Origin: Rivihabitans pingtungensis | GTDB lineage: Bacteria; Pseudomonadota; Gammaproteobacteria; Burkholderiales; Aquaspirillaceae | Reading direction: 5' to 3' | NCBI RefSeq assembly: GCF_003201855.1 | Contig: NZ_QJKI01000006.1 | Span: forward strand, 1 to 64,000 | Length of the DNA stretch: 64,000 nt | Part shown: positions 32,772 to 42,164 of the stretch, piece after piece | Layout: every line of letters begins with the position of its first letter | Position numbering within the stretch: position 1 is the first letter of the stretch | The notes under the pieces: model-generated | What the model was told of the DNA's origin: nothing | Databases searched by the model: none | What the model saw: only the letters and a program-made list of their open reading frames with translations | Made by a program: the position numbers and the translations under genes

Positions 32772-33743
32772 TTATCTGCCCAGCACCGCTTGCGCCACCC
32801 CTACATACAGCGGAATCCCCAGCAGGATGTTGAACGGAAACGTCAGCCCCAGCGACATGCCAAAGTACAGCGAGGGGCTGGCTTCCGGGATGGCTTCGCG
32901 CAGCACTGCCGGCACGGCGATATACGAGGCGCTGGCGGCCAGCGCCATCAGCAGTGCGGCATTGCCCGCGCTGGCGCCGGCCAGGCTGGCCAGGCCCAGC
33001 GCCAGCGCCGCGTGCGCCAGCGGGGCGAGGATGGCGTAGGCCAGCAGCCAGGGCGATTTGCCCTTCAGCCCGCCCAGATTGCGCGCGGTCATCAGGCCCA
33101 TGTCCAGCAGGAAGAAAGCCAGCATCCCCTTGAACAAATCCACCGAGAACGGCGCCATCGCCGCCTTGCCGGCCTCGCCGGTCAACAGCCCGATCAGCAT
33201 GGCGCCCAGCAGCAGCAACTGCGCGCCGTCGGTGAAGGATTCGTGCAGGATTTTGCCCAGCGGCGTCGGCGTGTGGCCGCCGCTGGTCTGGCCGGCTTGC
33301 TGGCGCAGCCGGTTGGCCATGAGCACCGCCATGATGATGGCGGGTGATTCCATCAGCGCCATCGCCGCCGCCATATGGCCGCCATAGGCGATCTGTTGGT
33401 TTTCCAGAAACTGGATGGTGGTGATGAAGGTCACTGCGCTGACCGAGCCATACGTCGCCGCCAGCGCGGTGGCGTCGTAGCCATTCAGCAGCCGGCGCAA
33501 GAGCGGATAGCCCAGCAGCGGCACAACCATTGCCAGCAACACGGCAATGCCCAGTGTGCCGGCCACTTCCAGCGTCAGCCCGGAGTGAGCCAGGGCAAAG
33601 CCGCCTTTCAGGCCCAGCGCCATCAGCAGGTATAAAGACAAAAACCGCGAAATCGGCGCGGGGATTTGCAAATTGGAGCGCAGCATGCCGGCCAGCACGC
33701 CAAACACAAAAAACAGAATGGCCGGGTCCAGTAGGGTGTGCAT
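32772..33743 (-). CDS. sbtA: SbtA-type sodium-dependent bicarbonate transporter
   Basis: The 323-residue membrane protein has about ten hydrophobic segments and the SbtA-family blocks MALGLKGGFAL, TYGSVSAVTFITTIQFLE, MESPAIIMAV and PSLYFGMSLGLTFPFN. SbtA proteins import bicarbonate with sodium. A cytoplasmic loop (about 150-170) separates the two halves. The start ATG at 33743 has AAGAGG upstream; two start codons just before it are also possible. No SbtB-like PII protein is adjacent. It is divergent from a LysR regulator. Confidence 0.87.
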   Translation of the reverse strand: MHTLLDPAILFFVFGVLAGMLRSNLQIPAPISRFLSLYLLMALGLKGGFALAHSGLTLEVAGTLGIAVLLAMVVPLLGYPLLRRLLNGYDATALAATYGSVSAVTFITTIQFLENQQIAYGGHMAAAMALMESPAIIMAVLMANRLRQQAGQTSGGHTPTPLGKILHESFTDGAQLLLLGAMLIGLLTGEAGKAAMAPFSVDLFKGMLAFFLLDMGLMTARNLGGLKGKSPWLLAYAILAPLAHAALALGLASLAGASAGNAALLMALAASASYIAVPAVLREAIPEASPSLYFGMSLGLTFPFNILLGIPLYVGVAQAVLGR

Positions 33744-33847
33744 CATCACCTCTTATCAGCAATCGGGGCAGGAATTCCCCGTATGCTAGGGCGGCTGATG
33801 GATAATAAAAAATCAATAATTCAGATTGTATCCATAGGTAAATACTG
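33744..33847. promoter_or_regulatory. Divergent sbtA / LysR control region
   Basis: This 104-base AT-rich stretch separates the divergent starts. It contains the dyad AATC-N9-GATT (33811-33827) and TAAT-rich sequence around it, plausible for LysR binding. The exact promoters are not resolved. Confidence 0.5.
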
Positions 33848-34780
33848 ATGAATGTCACCTTTCGCCAGCTCAAGGTGTTTCTGGCCGTGGCCGAGCAGCT
33901 CAATATCACCGCCGCCGCGCGCGTCTGCTGCGTGACCCAGCCCACCGTGTCGATGCAGCTGCGCGAGCTGACCGCCGAAATCGGCCAGCCGCTGTACGAG
34001 CAGATTGGCAAGCGGATTTACCTGACCGCCGCCGGCGAGGCGCTGGCGCGCACGGCGCGAGCCATGGTGCAGGAATGGTCGGCGTTTGAGCAGCATATGG
34101 ACGGCCTGAAAGGGCTGACGCGCGGCCGGCTGCGGCTGGCGGTGGTGAGCACCGCCAAGTATTTTGTCCCCAGCCTGCTGGGTGATTTTTGCCAGCGCCA
34201 CCCGGATATCGAAATCGCCCTGGAAGTGCTCAACCGTGACGGCGTGCTGGCCCGGCTGCACGCCAATCTGGATGATTTGTACATCATGTCCATGCCGCCG
34301 GCTGGCCGCGCGCTGGAAACCCAGCGCTTTTTGCCCAATCCGCTGGTGGTGATTGCCGCCGCCACCCACCCGCTGGCGCAGCGGCGCGGCCTGCAACTGG
34401 CGGACTTGGCCGGCGAGCGTTTTATCCTGCGCGAACAAGGCTCCGGCACCCGGCTGGCCTGCGACGCCCACTTTGCCCAAGCGGGTTTTGTGCCGCAGCT
34501 GCGGCTGGAGCTGGGCAGCAACGAGGCGATCAAACGCTCGGTGGCGGCCGGCATGGGGCTGGCGGTGATGTCCGAGCACGCGCTGGCCGCCCAGCCGGCG
34601 GAAGACGGCGTGGCGGTGCTGGACGTGGCCGGCTTTCCGCTGATGTCCAACTGGTGGACCTTATACCCGCGCGGCAAGCGGCTCTCGCCAGTGGCCAGCG
34701 CCTTTCTGGCCCACCTGGGCGAGGCCGCTGGCGCCTGGTATGCGCTGCGTCATCCGCCCGGCGCGGCGGCGGCTGGCTGA
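33848..34780 (+). CDS. LysR-family regulator (CbbR-like) divergent from sbtA
   Basis: The 310-residue protein has an N-terminal winged HTH (about 4-63, FRQLKVFLAVAEQLNITAAA) and a periplasmic-binding-like effector domain. The overall pattern resembles CbbR/CysB-type LysR proteins that sense carbon or redox metabolites. Its divergent position implies control of the bicarbonate transporter and of itself. The effector is unknown. Confidence 0.88.
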   Translation: MNVTFRQLKVFLAVAEQLNITAAARVCCVTQPTVSMQLRELTAEIGQPLYEQIGKRIYLTAAGEALARTARAMVQEWSAFEQHMDGLKGLTRGRLRLAVVSTAKYFVPSLLGDFCQRHPDIEIALEVLNRDGVLARLHANLDDLYIMSMPPAGRALETQRFLPNPLVVIAAATHPLAQRRGLQLADLAGERFILREQGSGTRLACDAHFAQAGFVPQLRLELGSNEAIKRSVAAGMGLAVMSEHALAAQPAEDGVAVLDVAGFPLMSNWWTLYPRGKRLSPVASAFLAHLGEAAGAWYALRHPPGAAAAG

Positions 34781-34828
34781 ATGATGCGGCGCCTGTGGTG
34801 GGATTGGTCAAAAAATAAGCAAATTTTT

Positions 34829-34857
34829 TTTACCGCCAGGTGAATTCGCATTAAAAT
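34829..34857 (+). promoter_or_regulatory. Sigma-70 promoter of dusB-fis
   Basis: TTTACC (34829-34834) and TAAAAT (34852-34857) are separated by 17 bases, preceded by an A/T-tract (34811-34831) that could act as an UP element. The dusB ATG is 38 bases downstream. Confidence 0.65.
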
Positions 34858-34895
34858 GCCCTCCCTTTTCTCGCGCACCTCATTGAATTTTCAGC

Positions 34896-35912
34896 ATGCA
34901 GATTGGCCCGTACACCCTCAAGAACCGCTTGGTCGTGGCCCCGATGGCCGGGGTGACCGACCGGCCGTTTCGCGTGCTGTGCAAACGCATGGGCGCCGGC
35001 ATGGCGGTGGGCGAGATGCTGGCCTCCAACACCGCGCTGTGGTCCACCAAAAAAAGCCTGCGCCGCGCCGACCATCGCGGCGAGCCTGATCCGATCATCG
35101 TGCAGATCGCCGGCGGCGACCCGGCGCAAATGGCCGAGGCCGCGCGGCTGTCGGTGCAGCAGGGCGCGCAGATCATCGACATCAATATGGGCTGCCCGGC
35201 CAAAAAGGTGTGCAATGTCGCCGCTGGCTCGGCGCTATTGCGCGACGAAGCGCTGGTGGCGCGCATCCTGCAAGCGGTGGTGGCGGCGGTGGACGTGCCG
35301 GTGACGCTGAAAACCCGCACCGGCTGGAGCCGGGCGCACAACACCGCGCTGCGCGTGGCCAAGCTGGCCGAAGACTGCGGCATCGCCGCGCTGGCGCTGC
35401 ACGGCCGCAGCCGCGAAGACATGTACCACGGCCAGGCCGAATACGACACCATCCGCGCGGTCAAGGCGGCGGTGGGCATTCCGGTGCTGGCCAATGGCGA
35501 CATCGACAGCCCGCAAAAAGCCCGCTATGTGCTTGATTACACCGGCGCCGACGGCGTGATGATCGGCCGCGCCGCCCAGGGCCGGCCGTGGATTTTTCGC
35601 GAAATCCAGCACTATCTGGACACGGGCGAATGCCTGCCGCCGCCAGAAGTCGCCGAAATCCGCGAGGTGCTGCTGGCCCACCTGGACGACCTCTACCAGT
35701 TTTACGGGGAATACTCCGGCTGCCGCATCGCCCGCAAGCATATTGCCTGGTACACGCGCGGGCTGGAGGGCGGCAACGCCTTTCGCCAGGCCATGTACCA
35801 ACTGGAAGACACCGCCAGCCAGCGCGCCGCCGTGGCCGCGTTCTTTGACCGGCTGGCCGAAGGCGGCGACCGCCTGCGCTACCTCACGGAAAGCGCGGTT
35901 TGCCAGGACTGA
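34896..35912 (+). CDS. dusB: tRNA-dihydrouridine synthase B
   Basis: DusB reduces uridine to dihydrouridine in the tRNA D loop using FMN and NADPH. The 338-residue protein shows VVAPMAGVTDRPFR (about 13-26), the catalytic-cysteine motif INMGCPAKKV (about 94-103), KTRTGW and the FMN-phosphate block GADGVMIGRAAQGRPW. The gene directly precedes fis, as in E. coli, where the two are co-transcribed. Confidence 0.96.
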   Translation: MQIGPYTLKNRLVVAPMAGVTDRPFRVLCKRMGAGMAVGEMLASNTALWSTKKSLRRADHRGEPDPIIVQIAGGDPAQMAEAARLSVQQGAQIIDINMGCPAKKVCNVAAGSALLRDEALVARILQAVVAAVDVPVTLKTRTGWSRAHNTALRVAKLAEDCGIAALALHGRSREDMYHGQAEYDTIRAVKAAVGIPVLANGDIDSPQKARYVLDYTGADGVMIGRAAQGRPWIFREIQHYLDTGECLPPPEVAEIREVLLAHLDDLYQFYGEYSGCRIARKHIAWYTRGLEGGNAFRQAMYQLEDTASQRAAVAAFFDRLAEGGDRLRYLTESAVCQD

Positions 35913-35953
35913 ATCTGGCCAGAACACCAAACACTCGCAGAAACGACCATAAC

Positions 35954-36190
35954 ATGAACAGCCAAGACGACATTGCCGCCTCGGTGCGCCAGGCAATGCA
36001 TCAATACTTCCTTGATCTGGACGGCGAAGCCCCGCAGCCCATCTACGAAATGGTGCTGGCGCAGGTGGAAAAACCGCTGATCGAGGTGGTGCTGGCGCAC
36101 GCGCAGGGCAACCAGACCCGCGCCGCCGAACTGCTCGGGCTGAACCGCAACACCCTGCGCAAGAAAATGAAGCAATACGACCTCATCTGA
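35954..36190 (+). CDS. fis: Nucleoid protein Fis
   Basis: Fis bends DNA and activates rRNA and other growth-linked promoters. The 78-residue protein is shorter than E. coli Fis (98) but has the complete C-terminal HTH (TRAAELLGLNRNTLRKKMKQYDL, split here as the last third). The short length is usual in Betaproteobacteria. It lies 41 bases after dusB. Confidence 0.94.
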   Translation: MNSQDDIAASVRQAMHQYFLDLDGEAPQPIYEMVLAQVEKPLIEVVLAHAQGNQTRAAELLGLNRNTLRKKMKQYDLI

Positions 36191-36266
36191 CCGCCCTCCG
36201 GCGGCCGATGCGCTCCCCCGTTGACTGTTGAACACTCCGATACTTTTGCCAAGGCGAATCGTGACC

Positions 36267-37844
36267 ATGACTCCCATCACCCGCGCGCTGATCAGCGTTT
36301 CCGACAAAACCGGCATCGTCGAATTTGCCCAGACCCTGGTCGAGGCCGGCGTTGAAATCCTCTCCACTGGCGGCACCGCCAAACTGCTGGCGGAAAAAGG
36401 CCTGCCGGTGATCGAAGTGGCCGACTACACCGGCTTTCCGGAAATGCTCGATGGCCGGGTGAAAACCCTGCACCCCAAGGTGCACGGCGGCATTCTGGGT
36501 CGCCGCGACCTGCCCGAGCATGTGGCCAAGATGGCCGAGCACGGCATCGGCAATATTGATCTGGTGTGCGTCAACCTGTACCCGTTTGAAGCCACCATCG
36601 CCAACCCGGACTGCACGCTGGAAGACGCCATCGAAAACATCGACATCGGCGGCCCGACCATGGTGCGCTCGGCGGCCAAAAACTGGGCGCACGTGGCCAT
36701 CGTCACCGACAGCGCCGACTACGCCGCGCTGAGCGAAGAGCTGCGCGCCAACGCCGGCAAGCTGTCCAAGGCCACCCGCTTTGCCCTGGCCAAGAAAGCC
36801 TTCACCCACACCGCCGCCTATGATGGCGCGATTTCCAACTACCTGACCAGCCTGGCCGAAGGCGAAGTCACCGGCGCGCCGCAGCGCGTGGCCTTCCCCA
36901 ACCGCCTGAACCTGCAACTGGTCAAGGTGCAGGACATGCGCTACGGCGAAAACCCGCATCAGGCCGCTGCTTTCTACCGCGACCTCGACCCGGCCGCCGG
37001 CAGCATCGCCAACTACCGCCAGCTGCAAGGCAAGGAACTGTCGTACAACAATATCGCCGACGCCGACGCCGCCTGGGAAGCCGTCAAGACCTTCGACGCT
37101 CCGGCCTGCGTCATCGTCAAGCACGCCAACCCGTGTGGCGTGGCGGTGGCCGCCGATCCGCTCAGCGCCTACAAACTGGCCTTCGCCACCGACACCACCA
37201 GCGCCTTTGGCGGCATCATCGCCTTTAACCGTGAAGTGGACGCCGCCACCGTGGAAGTGGTCAGTGCCCAGTTCCTGGAAGTGCTGCTCGCCCCGTCGTT
37301 CACCGACGAAGCCAAGGCGCTGATCGCCGCCAAGAAAAACGTGCGCGTGCTGGAAATCCCGCTGGCGCCGGGCGCCAACCCGTTCGAGCTCAAGCGCGTC
37401 GGCGGCGGCGTGCTGGTGCAAACCCCGGACGTGCGCAACGTTACCCTGCCGGAACTGCGCGTGGTCACCGAGCGCGCGCCCAGCGAACAAGAAATGTCCG
37501 ACCTGCTGTTTGCCTGGCGCGTGGCCAAGTTCGTCAAGTCCAACGCCATTGTGTTCTGCAAGGATGGCCAGACCGCCGGCATTGGCGCCGGTCAGATGAG
37601 CCGGGTGGATTCCACCCGCATCGCCGCGCGCAAGGCGGCTGACGCCGGCCTGCCGCTGGTGGGCGCCGTGGCCGCTTCGGATGCCTTCTTCCCGTTCCGC
37701 GACGGCATCGACGTGATCGCCGAACAAGGCATCAAGGCCATCATCCATCCGGGCGGCTCGATGCGCGACGAAGAAGTGTTCGCCGCCGCCAACGAGCACG
37801 GCATCGCCATGGTGCTGACCGGCGTGCGCCACTTCCGCCATTGA
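36267..37844 (+). CDS. purH: Bifunctional AICAR transformylase / IMP cyclohydrolase
   Basis: PurH performs the last two steps of purine synthesis, giving IMP. The 525-residue protein has the N-terminal MGS-like cyclohydrolase domain ([34 protein letters not shown]) and the C-terminal transformylase domain with KHANPCGVA and the [12 protein letters not shown] ending. The ATG at 36267 fits family starts; upstream in-frame residues do not. purD follows after 25 bases. Confidence 0.97.
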   Translation: MTPITRALISVSDKTGIVEFAQTLVEAGVEILSTGGTAKLLAEKGLPVIEVADYTGFPEMLDGRVKTLHPKVHGGILGRRDLPEHVAKMAEHGIGNIDLVCVNLYPFEATIANPDCTLEDAIENIDIGGPTMVRSAAKNWAHVAIVTDSADYAALSEELRANAGKLSKATRFALAKKAFTHTAAYDGAISNYLTSLAEGEVTGAPQRVAFPNRLNLQLVKVQDMRYGENPHQAAAFYRDLDPAAGSIANYRQLQGKELSYNNIADADAAWEAVKTFDAPACVIVKHANPCGVAVAADPLSAYKLAFATDTTSAFGGIIAFNREVDAATVEVVSAQFLEVLLAPSFTDEAKALIAAKKNVRVLEIPLAPGANPFELKRVGGGVLVQTPDVRNVTLPELRVVTERAPSEQEMSDLLFAWRVAKFVKSNAIVFCKDGQTAGIGAGQMSRVDSTRIAARKAADAGLPLVGAVAASDAFFPFRDGIDVIAEQGIKAIIHPGGSMRDEEVFAAANEHGIAMVLTGVRHFRH

Positions 37845-37869
37845 TTCGACCCGACCGCAAGGATAGACC

Positions 37870-39150
37870 ATGAATATTCTCGTCATCGGCTCCGGCGGCC
37901 GCGAGCACGCGCTGGCCTGGCGCATCGCCCAGTCGCCGCGCGCCGGCCAGGTGTTTGTCGCCCCCGGCAACGCCGGCACCGCCCAGGACCCGCGCCTGAG
38001 CAATGTCGCGCTCAACAGCATCCCCGAACTGGTGGTGTTTGCCCGCGAACAGAACATCGCCTTTACCGTGGTCGGCCCGGAAGCGCCGCTGGCCGCTGGC
38101 GTGGTGGACGCTTTCCGCGCCGCCGGCCTGCGCATCTTTGGCCCTACCCAGTACGCCGCCCAGCTGGAAAGCTCGAAAGACTTCGCCAAGGCCTTTATGC
38201 AGCGCCACGGCATCCCCACCGCTGGCTACCAGACTTTCACTGACGCCGCCGCCGCCCGCGCTTATGTGGACGGCAAGGGTGCGCCGATCGTCATCAAGGC
38301 CGACGGCCTGGCTGCCGGCAAGGGCGTGGTGGTGGCGATGACGCTGGCAGAAGCGCACGCCGCCATCGACGACATGCTGCTGGGCAACAAGATGGGCGCC
38401 GCCGGCGCGCGCGTGGTGATTGAAGACTTCCTGCAAGGCGAAGAAGCCAGCTTCATCGTCATGGTGGATGGCGAGCATGTGCTGGCCATGGCCACCAGCC
38501 AGGACCACAAGCGCCTGCTGGACGACGACCAAGGCCCGAACACCGGCGGCATGGGCGCCTACAGCCCGGCCCCGGTGGTCACCGACGCCGTGCACCAGAA
38601 GGTGATGGAGCGCATCATTCTGCCGACCGTGCGCGGCATGCAGGCCGATGGCCACACCTACACCGGCTTCTTGTACGCCGGCCTGATGATCGACGCCCAC
38701 GGCGACCCGTACACCATCGAGTTTAACTGCCGCTTTGGCGACCCGGAAACCCAGCCGATCATGGCTCGTCTGGCCAGCGACTTCACCGTGCTGCTGGAAG
38801 CCGGCATCGACGGCAAGCTGGACACGGTCAGCGCCGACTGGGATCCGCGCGTGGCCATGGGCGTGGTGCTGGCCGCCGCCGGCTACCCAGATGCCCCGCG
38901 CAAGGGCGACGTGATTACCGGCATCCCGGCCGCCACCGCCGACAGCGTCACCTTCCACGCCGGCACCGCCTTCAACGCTGACGGTCAACTGGTCACCAGC
39001 GGCGGGCGGGTGCTGTGCGCAGTGGGCCTGGGCGACACGGTGCAACGCGCGCGGGAAACCGCCTACGCCGTGGCCGACGCCATCCAGTTTGACGGCCGCC
39101 AGCTGCGCCGCGATATTGGCGCACGGGCATTGAACCGTCAGCCTGGCTGA
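37870..39150 (+). CDS. purD: Phosphoribosylamine-glycine ligase
   Basis: PurD joins glycine to phosphoribosylamine with ATP, the second step of purine synthesis. The 426-residue ATP-grasp protein begins [16 protein letters not shown] and has [15 protein letters not shown] (about 140-154), [16 protein letters not shown] and [23 protein letters not shown] precedes the ATG. It forms a purHD operon ended by a strong terminator. Confidence 0.97.
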   Translation: MNILVIGSGGREHALAWRIAQSPRAGQVFVAPGNAGTAQDPRLSNVALNSIPELVVFAREQNIAFTVVGPEAPLAAGVVDAFRAAGLRIFGPTQYAAQLESSKDFAKAFMQRHGIPTAGYQTFTDAAAARAYVDGKGAPIVIKADGLAAGKGVVVAMTLAEAHAAIDDMLLGNKMGAAGARVVIEDFLQGEEASFIVMVDGEHVLAMATSQDHKRLLDDDQGPNTGGMGAYSPAPVVTDAVHQKVMERIILPTVRGMQADGHTYTGFLYAGLMIDAHGDPYTIEFNCRFGDPETQPIMARLASDFTVLLEAGIDGKLDTVSADWDPRVAMGVVLAAAGYPDAPRKGDVITGIPAATADSVTFHAGTAFNADGQLVTSGGRVLCAVGLGDTVQRARETAYAVADAIQFDGRQLRRDIGARALNRQPG

Positions 39151-39167
39151 TCGTTGTCTTGCCATAT

Positions 39168-39209
39168 AAAAAACGCCCCGCGCCGGTTTGCCGACGTGGG
39201 GCGTTTTGA
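39168..39209. terminator. Bidirectional Rho-independent terminator between purD and the Rpn-type gene
   Basis: AAAACGCCCC (39170-39179) pairs with GGGGCGTTTT (39198-39207), with an inner CGCCGG/CCGACG-type pairing. A-runs and T-runs on both sides suit the convergent genes. Confidence 0.85.
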
Positions 39210-39274
39210 TGTTATCCCGAGCGCTGGGCGCTGCGCCAGGATGAGTCAAGCAGCACGGTGAAGCGGTGTATCGC

Positions 39275-40255
39275 TCAATGCCGAGTGTCGCCAAACACCT
39301 CATCCAGCGAGCTCGCATCCAGCACTCGGTCACCCCAGGTTTCCAGCTGGGCGGGGGTGGCGGCGGCAATACGGGTCAGCTGCGCGGCCGGCAGCGTGCC
39401 GAAACGGCGGGTCAGCTGTCGTTGCAACAACAAGGCCTCACCTTGCTGCATCCCTTGCTGTATTCCCTGCAAGATGCCTTTTTGCACGCCCTGCGCCTCA
39501 TAGCCCAGCGCCCATTCTTCCAGTCGTTCCGCCAGCATGATGTTCAGCTCCTGCAAATCATCTATCTCAGGCAATACAATACGATACTCCACTTTACGCA
39601 TCAATGTAGCGCGTATCCACAGTGCAAACATTCTGCGCAGATCAGGCCGGTCGGTGAGCCAATCGTTCAGCAAGCTGAGCAGGCCGCTGATTTTTTCTGG
39701 CGTAGCCGGGTGCTCAATCCGGAAGACGGCGGCCACCAGGTTTTTGACGGACGCCAACTCGCTGTCGCTGTAGGCGTTTTCGTCGATCAGCAGGTATTTG
39801 GCCTTGGGTTTGAACTGCTCTACCAGGCCTGGCGTGGGGGGAATCAAGTCAAAGACATCGGTAGGCGATGTCCAGCGTTGGCTGCCGTTGTAGAGCACGA
39901 TGGGCAGTATGGGCGGCAGACGCCCATCGGTCAGCACTTCGCCGCGCTTGATCAAGTCCTGATATAGCAGGCCTTGATACACCATCATGCGCAGCGCCAT
40001 ATACTTATCGACGCTGCTCTGAAACTCAATCAGCAAATACAGATATACCCACTCGCCCCCGACTTTGACCCGCCAGACGATGTCGTCGGCGCGGTGACGA
40101 AAGTCCTCGGTGACGTAGCTGCCGGGGACTTTTTCCAGCGTGGAATAATCCAGGCTGTGCAGCCATTCATCCGGGACGAAACCGATGATCAGGTCACGCA
40201 CCAGTTCGGGCGTGGAAAAAAGAAACTTGTAGCTGCTGTCATGATCGATGGCCAT
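39275..40255 (-). CDS. Rpn-family recombination-promoting nuclease / putative transposase
   Basis: The 326-residue protein belongs to the Rpn (YhgA-like) PD-(D/E)XK nuclease family. It begins DHDSSYKFLFSTPELVRDLI and has the active-site stretch ADDIVWRVK...YLLIEFQSSVD (about 55-86). RpnA of E. coli is a DNA endonuclease that raises recombination and is not a true transposase. The C-terminal part holds a G-Q repeat (QKGILQGIQQGMQQGE). I chose the ATG at 40255, which matches the usual family start; an upstream start adds 14 residues. It looks like an accessory gene among core genes. Confidence 0.85.
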   Translation of the reverse strand: MAIDHDSSYKFLFSTPELVRDLIIGFVPDEWLHSLDYSTLEKVPGSYVTEDFRHRADDIVWRVKVGGEWVYLYLLIEFQSSVDKYMALRMMVYQGLLYQDLIKRGEVLTDGRLPPILPIVLYNGSQRWTSPTDVFDLIPPTPGLVEQFKPKAKYLLIDENAYSDSELASVKNLVAAVFRIEHPATPEKISGLLSLLNDWLTDRPDLRRMFALWIRATLMRKVEYRIVLPEIDDLQELNIMLAERLEEWALGYEAQGVQKGILQGIQQGMQQGEALLLQRQLTRRFGTLPAAQLTRIAAATPAQLETWGDRVLDASSLDEVFGDTRH

Positions 40256-40312
40256 GCTGGGGCTTTTTAACTCAAAACGGCGAAGTGGGGTTAACAAAAC
40301 CCTTCCGACTGT

Positions 40313-41209
40313 TTACTGCCCGCGCGTGGATAGCGACAGCCCCAGAAAAATCGCGCTGATGCCGGCCAGGTGATACCAAGCCAGGGTTTCGCCCAGAAAC
40401 ACCGTGGACAATAGCGCGCCAAACGCCGGCATCAGGTGGATGAACATCGCCGCGCGCGCTGGGCCCAGGCGAGCCACGCCATAGTTGAAGAACAAATAAG
40501 CCACCACCGACGGAAACACGCCCACATAGGCAAAGGTGGCCAGGGTGGCGGTGTTCAGCTCGACCACGCGGCCGCTGGTTACTTCCCAGACAAAAAACGG
40601 CAGGATGGCCAGCAGGCCGACCATTACCATGGTGATCAGCAGGCCAAAGCGGTTAAGCCCGGTGGGCAGGCCGCGCAGCGCCAGGGTGTACAGCGCCCAG
40701 CTGACCATGGCCAGAAACACGATCAAATCGCCCTGGTTGAGATTCAGCCCGACCAGCCGCGCCCATTCGCCGTGCGACACAATCGCCAGCACGCCAACAA
40801 ACGACACCGCCAAGCCCAGCATTTGTCGCCCGCCCAGACGCTGGCCAAACCACAGCGCGCCAAACAGCACGGTGAGAATGGGGATAAACGAGTTCAGCAG
40901 CACGGCGTTGGTGGCGGTGGTGGTTTGCACGCCGGTGTACACCAGCGAATTAAACGCAGTGATGCCCAAGAGCGACAGCGCCAGAATCCGGCCGCGACAC
41001 TGCCACAGCAGCGCGCGTTCGCGCCAGGCGTGGCGCAGCGAAAACGGCGCCAGCAGGGCAAAGGCGATCAGCCAGCGCATGAAAGAAAGCGTCATCGGCG
41101 GCACAGCGGCGTGCATGGCGCGGGCCAGGACAAAATTACCCGACCAAAACAGCGCGGTGAGCACCAGTAGCACATAGGCCAGGCGATGGGAGGGGGCAGA
41201 AGTCGTCAT
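40313..41209 (-). CDS. EamA-type DMT-superfamily transporter
   Basis: The 298-residue inner-membrane protein has about ten membrane segments in two EamA repeats (about 9-135 and 150-290). It opens YVLLVLTALFWSGNFVLARAM-like and carries the ALLSTVFLGE motif in the second repeat. Members export amino acids or other small metabolites; the substrate here cannot be read from sequence. The ATG at 41209 gives a normal N-terminus. Confidence 0.85.
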   Translation of the reverse strand: MTTSAPSHRLAYVLLVLTALFWSGNFVLARAMHAAVPPMTLSFMRWLIAFALLAPFSLRHAWRERALLWQCRGRILALSLLGITAFNSLVYTGVQTTTATNAVLLNSFIPILTVLFGALWFGQRLGGRQMLGLAVSFVGVLAIVSHGEWARLVGLNLNQGDLIVFLAMVSWALYTLALRGLPTGLNRFGLLITMVMVGLLAILPFFVWEVTSGRVVELNTATLATFAYVGVFPSVVAYLFFNYGVARLGPARAAMFIHLMPAFGALLSTVFLGETLAWYHLAGISAIFLGLSLSTRGQ

Positions 41210-41270
41210 CAGCCTAGAGTGCCAAGGATTGCCCAACTCGGCAAGCGCTGGCTTGGTGGTCTGGCCAATT

Positions 41271-41379
41271 TGCGCTGCGCACAAAACTCAGCGCAGCGGC
41301 TCTGGCCTGGAACATGACCGCAGACAAGGGGGTACGGCAAGGTGATATACCACCACCAGGGGCTTTGTGAGCTGCTCTT
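41271..41379. repeat. MITE-like intergenic repeat, copy C
   Basis: About 109 bp, diverged. The segments GCACAAAACTCAGCGCAGC, CTCTGGCCTGG, TGACCGCAGACA, GTACGGCAAGGT and CCAGGGGCTTTGTGAGC follow the same order as copy B. It lies upstream of both flanking genes rather than at a stop codon. Confidence 0.75.
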
Positions 41380-41450
41380 CGCATGCGGGTGAGTGCGTGG
41401 GATGGCCTGTGACATGCATTGCCCGGTGGGGCGGCCCGCTTGCTTTTTTC

Positions 41451-41465
41451 GAGACGCTCAGTCTA
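41451..41465. promoter_or_regulatory. Operator-like site upstream of the TetR gene
   Basis: GAGACGCTCAGTCTA lies 10 bases before the TetR start and matches 12 of 15 positions of the palindromic site in front of acuI. This implies autoregulation. Confidence 0.6.
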
Positions 41466-41475
41466 ATATTGGTAT

Positions 41476-42114
41476 ATGCACACACCTACCCTGATGCCCC
41501 CCCGCCGCCGAGGCCGCCCGCCCAAGTCGCGCGACGCGCTGACCGACACGCGCGAGCTCTTGCTGCGCGCCGGGCTGGAAACCCTCACCGAAAAAGGCTT
41601 CGCCACCGCCGGGCTGGATGAAATCCTGGGCCGTGTCGGCGTGCCCAAGGGCTCGTTTTATCACTACTTTGCCAGCAAAGAGGCGTTTGGCCTGGCGCTG
41701 ATCGAGCGCTACGCCCACTTTTTTGCCCGCAAGCTTGACCGTCACTTGCTGTGCGCCGAGCTGACGCCACTGGCGCGGGTGCAGGCCTTTGTCGATGACG
41801 CCCAGGCCGGCATGGCGCGGTATGACTACCGGCGCGGCTGTTTGATTGGCAATCTGGGCCAGGAGATGGGCGCGCTGCCAGAAAGCTTTCGCGCCCAGCT
41901 GCAGGCGGTGTTCGCCGACTGGCAGGCGCGGCTGGCCGCCTGCCTGCGCCTGGCGCAGCAGGCGGACGAAATGTCGGTCACGGCGGACGCCGAGCAACTG
42001 GCAGCGTTTTTCTGGATCGGTTGGGAAGGCGCGGTGTTGCGCGCCAAGCTGGCGCAAAGCGCCGAGCCGCTGACGGTGTTTGCCCGGTTTTTTCTGGCAG
42101 GATTGCCGCGCTGA
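41476..42114 (+). CDS. TetR-family regulator (AcuR-like), likely repressor of acuI
   Basis: The 212-residue protein has a basic N-terminal arm (RRRGRPPKSRD), the TetR HTH (about 20-66, GLETLTEKGFATAGLDEIL...GSFYHYF) and a C-terminal ligand domain beginning after residue 80. It lies 50 bases upstream of an AcuI-type reductase gene. With a shared operator motif in front of both, it probably represses both until an electrophile or acrylate-like ligand binds. Confidence 0.85.
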   Translation: MHTPTLMPPRRRGRPPKSRDALTDTRELLLRAGLETLTEKGFATAGLDEILGRVGVPKGSFYHYFASKEAFGLALIERYAHFFARKLDRHLLCAELTPLARVQAFVDDAQAGMARYDYRRGCLIGNLGQEMGALPESFRAQLQAVFADWQARLAACLRLAQQADEMSVTADAEQLAAFFWIGWEGAVLRAKLAQSAEPLTVFARFFLAGLPR

Positions 42115-42132
42115 ATTTTTTTTGCCAATAAG

Positions 42133-42147
42133 TAGACAGTCAGTCTA
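42133..42147. promoter_or_regulatory. TetR operator-like palindrome in front of acuI
   Basis: TAGACAGTCAGTCTA is an inverted repeat (TAGAC-N5-GTCTA) between the TetR stop and acuI. It resembles, from memory, the TAGAC/GTCTA half-sites of NemR-type operators. Confidence 0.6.
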
Positions 42148-42164
42148 AATAAGAGGGAGAAACC

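Noticed and set aside
39425..39500. Short tandem repeats as a CRISPR or VNTR array
   Set aside because: The repetition lies inside the Rpn-type coding frame and encodes the Q-G-I/M-Q-Q-G tail. There are no spacers or separate repeat units.
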